DNA of 64,000 nucleotides from Vibrio natriegens NBRC 15636 = ATCC 14048 = DSM 759 (GTDB lineage: Bacteria; Pseudomonadota; Gammaproteobacteria; Enterobacterales; Vibrionaceae), in the NCBI RefSeq assembly GCF_035621455.1, contig NZ_CP141822.1, positions 2,356,001 to 2,420,000 of the forward strand, read 5' to 3'. This document shows, piece after piece, positions 43,953 to 53,834 of this stretch; within the stretch, counting starts at the first letter, position 1, and the number at the start of each line of letters is the position of its first letter. The position numbers were made by a program, and so were the translations under genes. The notes beneath the pieces were generated by a model. It ran no database searches and was not told the DNA's origin. It worked only from the letters and a program-made list of their open reading frames with translations.

Positions 43953-46112
43953 CTAGTTGGCTAGTCGCTGCACCAATCCACTGGCTCGGTTAGTTTTCAC
44001 CTTTATTCCCCGTTTAAGCACATTCAGTTCCGCGTAAAGCGCCAAACGTTTCTTCGCTCGGGTGATGCCTGTGTAAATCAGCTCGCGGGTTAATATCGGG
44101 CTAAAATCTGGCGGCAGAATCATTAAGGTGTAATCAAACTCACTGCCCTGCGATTTATGTATCGTCATGGCGTAGGCAGTTTCGTGCTCTGGCACTCGGC
44201 TTGGCAGTACCGACTTAACACTACCATCAGGGAGTTCGAAAAAGACTTTCAAACGCTGCTCTTCTTCGCTGTCATCCCGCATACAAATACCAATATCACC
44301 GTTATACAAACCTAAACCGTGATCATTGCGCGTAACCATCACAGGTCTGCCGTGATACCAAATCTCATCCTGCACCTTAATCAGCTTACGCGCTGCAAGT
44401 GCTTTCTCTATGCGCTGGTTTAACCCAGCCACACCAAAGTCACCTTCGCGGATCGCACAAAGCAATCTGCACTGGTTAAATGTGTCTAACACCGCTTTTG
44501 CTTTTCGGGTTAACGTTTCAGGTTCTCCCGTATTTGGATCCTGCTCTTGCTGCCCAATACGCTTCAGATAACGACCGTACTCTTGTACCAACGTCTGCAT
44601 CATCTGATTGTAGTTTTGGCTACTCAGAGCAAAATGTTCGATATCTAAAAAGTCTCGCGCCCAGACATTGTCCACACTGGCCGCAGAACCTAAGTTCACC
44701 GCTTTCGCTAATTGACCAATCCCCGAGCGAGCATCAAATCGGTAACTCTTTTGCAGCATACACAAACTATCAGCAATGCTGGATGCACTATTACTACTGT
44801 GGGCCAAGGAGTCAAAACCGGTCAGCTTTGCGATAGCCGAAGCCTGCTCTTTGCCATAACCCAAAGCATGGAACGAGCAAATATCACCCAACACTGCCCC
44901 CGCTTCTACCGAAGCGAGCTGATCTTTATCACCAAGCAGGATCAGTCGCGCATGCTTAGGCAATGCATCGACCACTTTGTACATCATGGGTAAATCGACC
45001 ATCGACGCTTCATCAATCACTAAGATATCCAGATGCAGCGGGTTCTGCTTGTTATGACGGAACTCTGCGCTATTAGGGATCGCGCCCAACAAACGGTGCA
45101 AGGTGCTCGATTCAGTCGGGATTTTGGCTTTTAACTCAGGAGAAACGGGTAACTCTTGCACTGCTTTGCCAATTGACTCGGTTAATCGTGCAGCAGCTTT
45201 ACCCGTCGGAGCCACCAGCTTGATGGTTAGATTCTTCTCTTGTGCGGCCTGCTCTATCAGCGCGGCAAGCAATTTGGTTACCGTGGTCGTTTTACCGGTG
45301 CCCGGTCCACCAGAAATCACCGCAAAGCGACGGGTTAGCGCGACTGCTGCCGCGACTTTTTGCCAGTTTACACAAGCAGAAAGTGGCACGAGGTCATCCA
45401 GAGGTTGTAAGTCCTGAACTTTATTGGCGTGGCTTAAAAGTGCATCAATCGCTGGCCAATCCAACGCGTCGCTTGCGACAACATCAAGGTGGTCACACAC
45501 CAATTGCTGACGCAAAACTTGGTTGTTATTGCCAGCTTCAGTGGCTTTGGCAATCGCGTTAAAAAGAAAATGATATTGACGCGCAAACAGATGGTTAAGC
45601 AGCTCAGATAATCGCGTAAATTCTTGCGGTTGCAAGCTAACCGCCGCGCCCAGTTGATTGAGCTTTTCCGCCAGTGTCACTTCATAGTGCCAGTAACGAT
45701 GTAAATACAAACGCTCACCATCGAACATTAGCGGCAACGCTTCTCCCTGTGCGCCAACCAAACTAGAATTTTCCAATAATTGGGGCCAATTATTACCTTG
45801 CAGTTGAGTATTGAGCGTTAACGCTGCCTCACCGAACAGCCCCAACTTACTGGCCAAATCAGTCGGCTGACCTTGCGCATCGAAGAGAGGCAAACAAATA
45901 TGTCCTTTACCAAGCTCACTACTGACGACACCAGCGATAAACGCCAGTGCCTGACCGTCTGATTGTGATTCACTCTGCGCACCATCAGTTTGAGCGTAAA
46001 GAAAGCGTGCAAATTGGTAGTCGAGCTGACGAATCGCACCTTTGTGTGCTAACCGTTCAAGTGTTCCCAGCAGGCTCTCTTGGTTCGATGGAAGATTGTT
46101 ATAGGTCGTCAT
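43953..46112 (-). CDS. recD: Exodeoxyribonuclease V alpha subunit (RecD helicase)
   Basis: A 719-residue SF1B 5'-3' helicase, the fast motor of RecBCD. Walker A is ISGGPGTGKTTTVTKLLAAL, Walker B/motif II LDILVIDEASMVDLPMMYKV, and the last motif YAMTIHKSQGSEFDYTLMIL followed by LTRELIYTGITRAKKRL. The protein is about 110 residues longer than E. coli RecD, mostly before Walker A and between motifs. Its ATG overlaps the recB stop by one base at 46112. Confidence 0.96.
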   Translation of the reverse strand: MTTYNNLPSNQESLLGTLERLAHKGAIRQLDYQFARFLYAQTDGAQSESQSDGQALAFIAGVVSSELGKGHICLPLFDAQGQPTDLASKLGLFGEAALTLNTQLQGNNWPQLLENSSLVGAQGEALPLMFDGERLYLHRYWHYEVTLAEKLNQLGAAVSLQPQEFTRLSELLNHLFARQYHFLFNAIAKATEAGNNNQVLRQQLVCDHLDVVASDALDWPAIDALLSHANKVQDLQPLDDLVPLSACVNWQKVAAAVALTRRFAVISGGPGTGKTTTVTKLLAALIEQAAQEKNLTIKLVAPTGKAAARLTESIGKAVQELPVSPELKAKIPTESSTLHRLLGAIPNSAEFRHNKQNPLHLDILVIDEASMVDLPMMYKVVDALPKHARLILLGDKDQLASVEAGAVLGDICSFHALGYGKEQASAIAKLTGFDSLAHSSNSASSIADSLCMLQKSYRFDARSGIGQLAKAVNLGSAASVDNVWARDFLDIEHFALSSQNYNQMMQTLVQEYGRYLKRIGQQEQDPNTGEPETLTRKAKAVLDTFNQCRLLCAIREGDFGVAGLNQRIEKALAARKLIKVQDEIWYHGRPVMVTRNDHGLGLYNGDIGICMRDDSEEEQRLKVFFELPDGSVKSVLPSRVPEHETAYAMTIHKSQGSEFDYTLMILPPDFSPILTRELIYTGITRAKKRLALYAELNVLKRGIKVKTNRASGLVQRLAN

Positions 46113-49100
46113 TACAGTAGCTCCATCTGCCCAGCCTGAGTCGATCGTGTTTCCAGTGTTTGACCATCAATCAAACGATCCATCTCTTGTAAAAATTCTA
46201 ACGTTGGTTTGGCGGAAAAAATACCGTGATCGCTTTGCCCATCCATGCCGCGTAAGAACAAGTAATACACGCCACCAAAGTGCTGATCATATTGATAATT
46301 AGCCAGTCGACTGCGCAAAAAGCGATGCAGTGCTAACGCATAAATCTGATACTGCAAATCGTAACGGTGGTCCGCCATGGCAGATTTTAGTGCTTCACCA
46401 TGGTAGTGAGTCACATCGTCGCCAAGGTGGTTCGATTTCCAGTCCAGCACGTAGTACTTGCCTTGATGCTCAAACACCAAGTCGATAAAGCCTTTGAGCA
46501 TGCCTTGAACCGTTTGGAAACCTAAATCTCCCGCTTTGGCAGACAATGGGTCATGTCGTTGAATCACACGGTTCAGCGCCGGAGCGGATAACACTTCAAT
46601 TGGCAGAAGAAACTCCATCTCCACCAAACGCTGCGATGGTGCTTTTTGATTAAGCAGCAATGACTTTCCGTCTAATGGCGTCGCAAGCACAGTATCAATC
46701 AGCTGTTGTAAAATGGGCAACCACTCTTCATCCAACTGCTCACTTTCCATCAAACCGAGAATGATTTGGGTATTCTCTTCTGTCGTGGCTGGCTGAGTAA
46801 ACTCAATTTCCTCGAATAAGCTGTGAAGGAACGTCCCCGGACGCGCGCCTCTTGGGAAGGTGAAAATAGAACGCTCAGGCTCAACCAAATCCTCTTCGTC
46901 TTGCTCGTCAGAAGAGTCAATATCAAAGCCAGTAATCTCAATCGTGGCGTCGTGTTCAGTCTGATGAGAACCCTGCTTGACCAAACCCGAATAACTGGTG
47001 ATACGCCAGTTTCTGTCGATAGGATTTTGTAGTTCTTTAGCTGTGAGGTCACACACTTCTTCTTGTGGCGCTACATACATCTCTTCGAGCTGCTGTGGCG
47101 GCTCACCTAAAGCGACGCAATCAAGCTTATCTTGCTGCTGTTTTAAACCTTGGTACAAATCGTTGATTCCGCCCTCTTGACCATTTTGCACCAAGTAGCC
47201 GATTGCGCTGCGGTGAACACCAGTTGGCTCTTTGGTTGAGCGTCCATTACGCAAAGGCGAAGCGCCAATAAAGCAAGCATACACGGCGCGCGTTAACGCT
47301 ACATATATCAGACGCAGGTCTTCCGCTAAACGCTCTTTGTCCGCTTGCATCATTGATGCATCATTGCCCGTAATATCCAGTACAGTGCGGTCAGTGGCCG
47401 CATCGTAATATTTGGCTTCGCTGGCTTCTCGGTAACTGAACACAAACGGCAGAAAGACCAGGTCATATTCCAGACCTTTTGATTTGTGAATAGTGACGAT
47501 CTGCACCAAATTACGTTCGGATTCCAAACGTTGGATTTGGTCATCACTGCCTCCCAAACCATTTTCCGCATCACTGATAGACTGAGCCAACCAGCGCAGC
47601 AGCCCATGATCACTATCTAATTCGTTACTGGCTTGCTGAAGGAGTTCACCGATGTGCATTAAATCGGTAAGTACTCGCTCACCATTTTCTCCTTGTGAGC
47701 TTGCGCCTTCTTCTAACAATCGTTCGGCAATATGGCGCTTGCTGATCACCGCGCGCAGCATGGGTAATACCCCACGTTGAACCCAAAGTTTGCGATATTC
47801 TTTGAACTCATTAACTGCATTTTCCCACACGATTTCATCGTTATTGAGTGCGTCCAAACTGGCGGCATCCAGCGCAAACAGTTCAGAGGCGAGACTCGCA
47901 CGCAGCGCTCGGTCATTTTCCGGTGTCAGTACCGCTTGCAGAAGACGCTGCAGATCTTGAGCAACCGAGCTGGTAAACACGCTGTCTCGGTTAGACAGAT
48001 ATACGCTGGCAATGCCTTGATCTGCCAACGCCTGTTTAATCATTCGGCCTTCGCTACCAGTACGAACCAGTACTGCGATATCGCCAGCTTGAACGGCTTT
48101 CTTTTTTTCACCGTTCACCAGACACGCTTGCCCCAGCTGAGCCTGAGTCAAAATCGTTTGGATTTGGCTCGCGGTTGCCTCCGCCATTCGAGTTAAATAT
48201 TCGCCTTTTGGCAGCGGTTTTTCTTCAGCGTTTTGCAACCAATAAGTCAGTGCTGGTTGCTTTTGACCACCCATAGTCCAAATGCGTTTTTCGGCATTTG
48301 GACTGTAGTTTACGGGTAAGAAAGGAATGTCCGAATCATAGATAAATGGGCTGTCTGGCAAGGCAAACACTTGGTTCACTGCCTGCACCATATCCGCACT
48401 TGAACGCCAGTTGGTTCCTAGCGTGTAGTGGGCACTTACTTGGTTACGAGCTTTAATATAAGTGAAAATGTCTGCGCCACGGAAACCATAAATCGCCTGT
48501 TTCGGGTCACCGATCATAAACAAACCACATTCTGGATTGTTCAGATAGATACGACTAAAAATACTGTATTGCAGCGGGTCGGTATCTTGGAATTCATCAA
48601 TCATCGCGACCGGATACAAAGTGCGAATTCGCTCAGCCAGTAGCTCGCTTTCATCGGTATCGATAGAGGCAGAAAGTTGAGTCAGTAAGTCATCGAAAGA
48701 GAGCCACTGCTTCTGATTTTTCGCGCTGGCTAACATCACGCGACAGTGTTCAATCGCATGAGCCAACAGTGGCGCTTTTAAGCTAATAGGATTGGCAAGA
48801 AAAGCCTCAATCGCTTCAAAAACGTAGTGCTGCGGCGCACTACCTTTAGGTGTTTTTTCCGACAGGACGTTTTGCGCAAACTTCTCCAGCTTGTCAGGAT
48901 AATCATAACCTGTGGTTTCTGTTGCTGCCCAAGCATTCACTGCCTCTAACCAGGTCGGCAGAGACTTTTTGGTGTAGCTACGTTTGTTGATGTCTGAATC
49001 CGAAATCAGCGCTAAAAAGTCATCCTGGCTACCTCGCCATTGTGCTTTCAGCTCATCGATTTTTTTCAGATTCTCAGTATGAACATCGGCCAAACTGCCT

Positions 49101-49795
49101 TTCATCGCAGGTACAGAAAGGCTTAACGGTGCGCCTGTTAAGTAATTGCTGATGTCAGACAACAGTGCAGATGGAGAACCCCACAACTGACGAATTTCCC
49201 CCGCTAAAGTGAATGGCAACGGGTAGAAGTTACGTCGCCAATAGTCAGCCACCACCTGAGCTTTAAGGTGGCTTTCGTCCGTCACGAACTCGTTATTAAA
49301 TCGGCTGCCGGATTCAAAAGCATTTTGTGTCAGCATGCGCTGGCAAAAACCGTGAATGGTGTAGACCGCAGCCTCATCCATTTGACGCTCTGCCTGGAGA
49401 AGAATTTCCGCCGCTTGCTTGTGATCGTCGAACTCACTAAGCAAAGGCTGAATGACTGGATCGGAACTCTGTCCGCGAGCAAAAGCGATACGCGCATCAT
49501 GGATTCTCGCCCTGATACGATCGCGCAACTCCGCTGTCGCCGCTTCGGTAAAGGTCACAACCAGAATTTGATCAACGGTAAGCGGGACGCGATGTTTGGT
49601 CTCTGCACTGCCGTGACCAAGCAAAAGGCGCAGGTATAAACCCGCAATAGTGAAGGTTTTGCCCGTACCCGCGGATGCCTCAATTAACCTCGCACCATGT
49701 AAAGGAAACGTCATCGCTTCTAGTGGTGTTGGCTGCGGTTGCCCAGTGGCTTCTAAATCATGGTTAGGTAGCTCTGCACCTGACATTTGATCCAT
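46112..49795 (-). CDS. recB: Exodeoxyribonuclease V beta subunit (RecB helicase-nuclease)
   Basis: A 1227-residue SF1A 3'-5' helicase with a C-terminal nuclease. Walker A is LIEASAGTGKTFTIAGLYLR, motif II VAMIDEFQDTDPLQYSIFSR; motif V/VI VQIVTIHKSKGLEYDLVFLP and LIYVALTRAVYACFIG. The nuclease centre is FEHQGKYYVLDWKSNHLG, with the metal-binding Asp and Lys. RecB recognises Chi with RecC and loads RecA. It is translated right before recD (one-base overlap). A 306-base gap separates it from recC. Confidence 0.97.
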   Translation of the reverse strand: MDQMSGAELPNHDLEATGQPQPTPLEAMTFPLHGARLIEASAGTGKTFTIAGLYLRLLLGHGSAETKHRVPLTVDQILVVTFTEAATAELRDRIRARIHDARIAFARGQSSDPVIQPLLSEFDDHKQAAEILLQAERQMDEAAVYTIHGFCQRMLTQNAFESGSRFNNEFVTDESHLKAQVVADYWRRNFYPLPFTLAGEIRQLWGSPSALLSDISNYLTGAPLSLSVPAMKGSLADVHTENLKKIDELKAQWRGSQDDFLALISDSDINKRSYTKKSLPTWLEAVNAWAATETTGYDYPDKLEKFAQNVLSEKTPKGSAPQHYVFEAIEAFLANPISLKAPLLAHAIEHCRVMLASAKNQKQWLSFDDLLTQLSASIDTDESELLAERIRTLYPVAMIDEFQDTDPLQYSIFSRIYLNNPECGLFMIGDPKQAIYGFRGADIFTYIKARNQVSAHYTLGTNWRSSADMVQAVNQVFALPDSPFIYDSDIPFLPVNYSPNAEKRIWTMGGQKQPALTYWLQNAEEKPLPKGEYLTRMAEATASQIQTILTQAQLGQACLVNGEKKKAVQAGDIAVLVRTGSEGRMIKQALADQGIASVYLSNRDSVFTSSVAQDLQRLLQAVLTPENDRALRASLASELFALDAASLDALNNDEIVWENAVNEFKEYRKLWVQRGVLPMLRAVISKRHIAERLLEEGASSQGENGERVLTDLMHIGELLQQASNELDSDHGLLRWLAQSISDAENGLGGSDDQIQRLESERNLVQIVTIHKSKGLEYDLVFLPFVFSYREASEAKYYDAATDRTVLDITGNDASMMQADKERLAEDLRLIYVALTRAVYACFIGASPLRNGRSTKEPTGVHRSAIGYLVQNGQEGGINDLYQGLKQQQDKLDCVALGEPPQQLEEMYVAPQEEVCDLTAKELQNPIDRNWRITSYSGLVKQGSHQTEHDATIEITGFDIDSSDEQDEEDLVEPERSIFTFPRGARPGTFLHSLFEEIEFTQPATTEENTQIILGLMESEQLDEEWLPILQQLIDTVLATPLDGKSLLLNQKAPSQRLVEMEFLLPIEVLSAPALNRVIQRHDPLSAKAGDLGFQTVQGMLKGFIDLVFEHQGKYYVLDWKSNHLGDDVTHYHGEALKSAMADHRYDLQYQIYALALHRFLRSRLANYQYDQHFGGVYYLFLRGMDGQSDHGIFSAKPTLEFLQEMDRLIDGQTLETRSTQAGQMELL

Positions 49796-50101
49796 AACGC
49801 TGAATCTCTCCGGATTATCAACTGATAGAAGTGTGATCTATCGTTAAAAATTCTATTTATATGTTTACCAAGTTGGATAATTTAGGGCTTTGTGGGATCT
49901 TTCTCACGGTTATCCATCTGTTGCACCGTTAGTATGCGCCTCACGAGATAAGCCAAGCCTTTAAGGCGGCAACACTCAAATGAATTAAGCAAAAGTATCA
50001 TGGTCCCTCTGACCTTGTGGCCGTACAGCGAACGCCCTACAAAAAATAATGATTTTCTGGCGGCCACCCTACTCTCCCTTTACTCTATCCAACTGTCCTT
50101 G
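49796..50101 (-). other. Spacer between recC and recB with a doubtful 61-codon frame
   Basis: In E. coli this place holds ptrA. Here only 306 bases lie between the genes. A GTG-started minus-strand frame at 49882-50067 (begins MAARKSLFFVGRSLYGHKVR, ends MDNREKDPTKP) follows a GGGAG-like site, but I recognise no family. It may be a small gene, a remnant or non-coding. Confidence 0.3.
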
Positions 50102-53100
50102 CTACGCTTTTATATCGTCCGCATCTTGAACCGCTAAACGCGCACCTTGTAGCACCAACGCCGTCAATAAGCGTACTTCTTTCGCCAAATCATCATTCCA
50201 AGCTGGCCAAATACGTGCAATATACGCATTGTTTCCTTCGCCTGAACTCATGTAGCCATCGTTGAATGTATCTGCCATTTTCTTCAAAGATTTTTCTTCG
50301 TCGTCAGCCCAGTGTCCACGACTAAATCCGGCTTCAACACATGCTAACGCCGTTTGCGGGAAATAAGGCAAAGGCTTAGTCATGCCTTCAAAGAACAGAC
50401 GAACCAATTCCGTAAGTAATTGCTTGGCATACTGCGCGTCAGCAATTTCAGGGTAGATTAAATGAACCGCACCTTCTTTGCGGTCATAGCCAATAATATG
50501 GGTTTTTTTGGCATGGCCCGAGGCTGACATGGCAAGATGATCAATCCAAGCGGCCAGATAATCCTGTGAACGAACCCTACCGCTACGGTAGCGAATCAAC
50601 CCGGATTGGTAACACTGAGTAAGCCAACCTGTCAGGCGAACTTTTTTCTCATCGCCTTCATTGCCTTCGAACAACGAGTCAAAGGTCAGGTCGATTTCTA
50701 AATCGTCTTGCGGTGCGCCAGATAAAAACGCCAGTTTGTCCACCAGCTCTTCAGCCTGAACTCGGTTAGTTTCAAACTCGATATCACCAAACGCACCGAC
50801 TGGTAACTTACCTTGTGCACGTTGTTGACTCATAAAGTGCTTAAGCACATCTGTTTTCTTCTCTGGCTGTGTCAACGTGGTTTCGAGCAAGGTTTCTAAC
50901 AGCTCATCACGCATTTGATAGCTTTCCAGACCACCGAGTACAAATGGCTCATCATCTTCCATGACAGGCAATGGTGGTTCAAATACCACTTTTAAGCGGC
51001 GATTAAAGAAGTACTGTACCGGTAAGCGCCAGAAACGTTGCAGCTCGACTAAATCGAGCTCTAGTGGGAACGTGGCTCCCAGCAGATAATCGTCCAGTGC
51101 GCGATTAAAGTCATGACGAACATAGCCTTGAGATTGGCTACTCTGGGTTAACGCCGCCGGAACCCACTCTTTGGCGTAGCTGGAATGTATACCCTGAAAG
51201 GCACTTGGGCTAAATGGCACCATCGCGTGCGTATTGACCAGCGCTTTCAATAAATTATCGCCAGACTCATCAACCGGTAAACCTTCATCACCGCCTAAAC
51301 AGTAATTTTGGTGACAGTATTCCATCAACTCAGAAACCAGCACTGACGGTACGCGCTCGGTGTTGTCTTGAATCGAACGACCGACATAACTGATGTACAG
51401 CGTTTGCTGAGCAGACAACATCGCTTCTAAGAACAGGTAACGGTCATCATCTCGGCGAGAACGGTCACCCGGCTTAGTTCTGCCCGTCATCAAGTCAAAA
51501 CCTTCCGGCGGCATGGAACGCGGATACACGCCATCATTCATTCCAAGCAGACATACGGTTCTGAATGGAATGGAACGCATTGGCATCAGGGTACAGAAGT
51601 TCACTTGCCCGGCAAGGAAACGCTGGCTGACTCGCGTACCGGACAGTTTATCTTGCAAATATTGGCGTATGATTGCTGGTGACAATACCTCTTCGAATGC
51701 GGCATCGGCGAGCTGTTCTTTCAACTGGCTAAGCGTATCGCGAATGGATTTGAGCGCCATTTCGCCTTCCAACTCGACTGAGAAGAAGTCATCCAGCAGT
51801 GTAACTAAAGTTTCTCGCCAGCCATCAATCGTCTGAACATGAGAGATTTTGCGGCGATAAGTGCTGACTTGCTGGATAAAGTGCGCTAACTTGCCCGCAA
51901 GCTCTGCGCCCATACCTTGCACTTCATTATAGGGAGATAAACTGCCTTGCTCGGTTTCAAACAAACCTGCCGACTCTGGCATCGCATAACCCAGTAACAT
52001 TCGCTGAATGCCAAACTGCCAGGTGTTTTGACGCGTTTCCGGCAGTTCAAATTCGCGCCCAGTATTGGCATCCAATCCCCAACGAATACCCGAGGCTTCA
52101 ACCCACTGTTTGGCTTGTAAGAAATCGTCTTCACTGAGCTCAAAACGCTTCAAGATCGCCGGAGTTTCCAGCAGTTCAAGTAATTCCGATGCCAAGCAGC
52201 GCGTGTTCGGTAGGTTTACCAACTGCATAAATGCCGCAAGAATCGGGCTCTCCTGATCCGCCGTTCGGTCTGAAATCGAATACGGAATAAAACGCTCACC
52301 CGGTGCATTACCAAATACTGCTTGAATCGCGGGACTATAGGCGTTGATGTCCGCAACCATGACGATAATATCGCGTGGCTTTAAGCTCGGATCAGCATCG
52401 AACATCGCCAGAAGTTGATCATGAAGCACTTCAACTTCACGCATTGGACTGTGACAAGCGTGTAGACTTAGCGATTTGTCGCCCAGACTAACCACTTGCT
52501 TGTGGCCACTATGCTCAATCTGCTGGTCGTCCTGGTGTTCTTCAAGGTTTAAAATATCCCCTTGCAGTTGATGGAGCAGACTGTCTCGCTCGACATCAAC
52601 AAACGCTTCAATCTCATGGGACTCCAGCTGAGATAGCAGATACATGTTATCGCGGCCAAGTTTCCCCATCGAAGCCAATAGACTGTTTCCGACCACATCA
52701 GTGTGCAGTTCGTCGAGCACATTGTCTTCTACAGACCCTTTCAACTGCTCGGTTTCACCTTGCACTTCAGAGTGATCATCCTGCCAAACTACATGCTGAC
52801 GATGTTTCGCTGCCAAGCGAGCTAGGTACTTACGATCTCGAACCTCACCCCAGTAATAACGACATGGATTGGTGAACATCAAATGCACGTCGATGTGTTC
52901 GCCAATCGCTTTTAGCGCATCCATGTAACGTGGTGGTAAAGAGGAGATACCAAAAACAAACAAACGCTTGGGCAGATGGTCGAAGTTGCCGTTAAAGTTC
53001 TCTAACGTATCGATAAAGTGTTCATAAAGGTTAGCTCGGTGATAAGGAGACTGCCCCAGAGAAACCGTGTGATCGTACAATGCTTGCCACAAAATTGGCT

Positions 53101-53593
53101 GCCACGGATGCTCGTCTTCCAGCTCTGGCACACTCTGACCCGCTTCCCAGCTGGCGATCCATTCCGGACGGTATACCAGGTAGCCATCAAATATATCGGC
53201 AATTTTTTCTGCCAGCTGATACAGCTTGGAGTTATCACTGTCGTCTTTGAGATATTGCGCCAACGGTGAAAACGTCTCTTGGTTTAGAAGCCCTGGCAAC
53301 AGGTGCATCAACTTCCACGTCATGGCTTCTTTGTTAAATGCACTACGTTTTGGCACATCAGGCAATACTTGGGTGAACATTTCCCAAATGAAGGTCGCAG
53401 GGAGCGGAAAATCGATGTTCGCCGCCACACCAAACTCTTTGGCCAGTTCCATTTTTAACCACTGAGACATACCGGGGCTTTGAACCAGTATTTGTTCTTT
53501 TTCGAACGGGTTTTCCAGCGGACTGATGCGAATCAGTTCAACTAGAAGTGATTTGAGAACGTCAACTTGGTTGGAGTGATAAACAGTAAACAA
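50102..53593 (-). CDS. recC: Exodeoxyribonuclease V gamma subunit (RecC)
   Basis: A 1163-residue RecC: an SF1-like fold that has lost ATPase motifs and splits the duplex, scans for Chi and steers the strands. Typical segments are MFTVYHSNQVDVLKSLLVEL at the start, PLENPFEKEQILVQSPGMSQ, ELAKEFGVAANIDFPLPATF and RFLAGQVNFCTLMPMRSIPF. The length is close to E. coli RecC (1122). First gene of recC-recB-recD on the minus strand, with its own promoter region beyond 53593. Confidence 0.97.
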   Translation of the reverse strand: MFTVYHSNQVDVLKSLLVELIRISPLENPFEKEQILVQSPGMSQWLKMELAKEFGVAANIDFPLPATFIWEMFTQVLPDVPKRSAFNKEAMTWKLMHLLPGLLNQETFSPLAQYLKDDSDNSKLYQLAEKIADIFDGYLVYRPEWIASWEAGQSVPELEDEHPWQPILWQALYDHTVSLGQSPYHRANLYEHFIDTLENFNGNFDHLPKRLFVFGISSLPPRYMDALKAIGEHIDVHLMFTNPCRYYWGEVRDRKYLARLAAKHRQHVVWQDDHSEVQGETEQLKGSVEDNVLDELHTDVVGNSLLASMGKLGRDNMYLLSQLESHEIEAFVDVERDSLLHQLQGDILNLEEHQDDQQIEHSGHKQVVSLGDKSLSLHACHSPMREVEVLHDQLLAMFDADPSLKPRDIIVMVADINAYSPAIQAVFGNAPGERFIPYSISDRTADQESPILAAFMQLVNLPNTRCLASELLELLETPAILKRFELSEDDFLQAKQWVEASGIRWGLDANTGREFELPETRQNTWQFGIQRMLLGYAMPESAGLFETEQGSLSPYNEVQGMGAELAGKLAHFIQQVSTYRRKISHVQTIDGWRETLVTLLDDFFSVELEGEMALKSIRDTLSQLKEQLADAAFEEVLSPAIIRQYLQDKLSGTRVSQRFLAGQVNFCTLMPMRSIPFRTVCLLGMNDGVYPRSMPPEGFDLMTGRTKPGDRSRRDDDRYLFLEAMLSAQQTLYISYVGRSIQDNTERVPSVLVSELMEYCHQNYCLGGDEGLPVDESGDNLLKALVNTHAMVPFSPSAFQGIHSSYAKEWVPAALTQSSQSQGYVRHDFNRALDDYLLGATFPLELDLVELQRFWRLPVQYFFNRRLKVVFEPPLPVMEDDEPFVLGGLESYQMRDELLETLLETTLTQPEKKTDVLKHFMSQQRAQGKLPVGAFGDIEFETNRVQAEELVDKLAFLSGAPQDDLEIDLTFDSLFEGNEGDEKKVRLTGWLTQCYQSGLIRYRSGRVRSQDYLAAWIDHLAMSASGHAKKTHIIGYDRKEGAVHLIYPEIADAQYAKQLLTELVRLFFEGMTKPLPYFPQTALACVEAGFSRGHWADDEEKSLKKMADTFNDGYMSSGEGNNAYIARIWPAWNDDLAKEVRLLTALVLQGARLAVQDADDIKA

Positions 53594-53762
53594 ATTGGGA
53601 ACACCGAGTGCCGATTGAAACTGTTAGCTAGCTTAGCACAGCGCTATTTAAACCCGCAGTGTTCTCTTTACTTGGAATAACAAAAGGCTAGATATCGCGC
53701 AGTTTGAGCATAAAACACTACTTTTCAATGACGTAATAAGCTCCGATTAAACCCACACATAA

Positions 53763-53778
53763 CGTGACATTGTTCACA
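53763..53778. promoter_or_regulatory. CRP-like site upstream of the YejM-like gene
   Basis: CGTGA-N6-TCACA matches the CRP consensus TGTGA-N6-TCACA except the first base. It lies about 60 bases before the start codon; -10-like TATAAT sequences follow. Confidence 0.5.
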
Positions 53779-53834
53779 TCCATTCCAAAATAAAAAACAC
53801 TGTTTTATAATCGAACCACCTATAATTTATAAAT

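Noticed and set aside
45103..45562. Plus-strand frames of 104-106 codons inside recD
   Set aside because: Shadows of recD; recD motifs on the other strand are intact across the stretch.
49268..49639. 123-codon plus-strand frame inside recB
   Set aside because: Antisense shadow over the RecB N-terminal helicase region.
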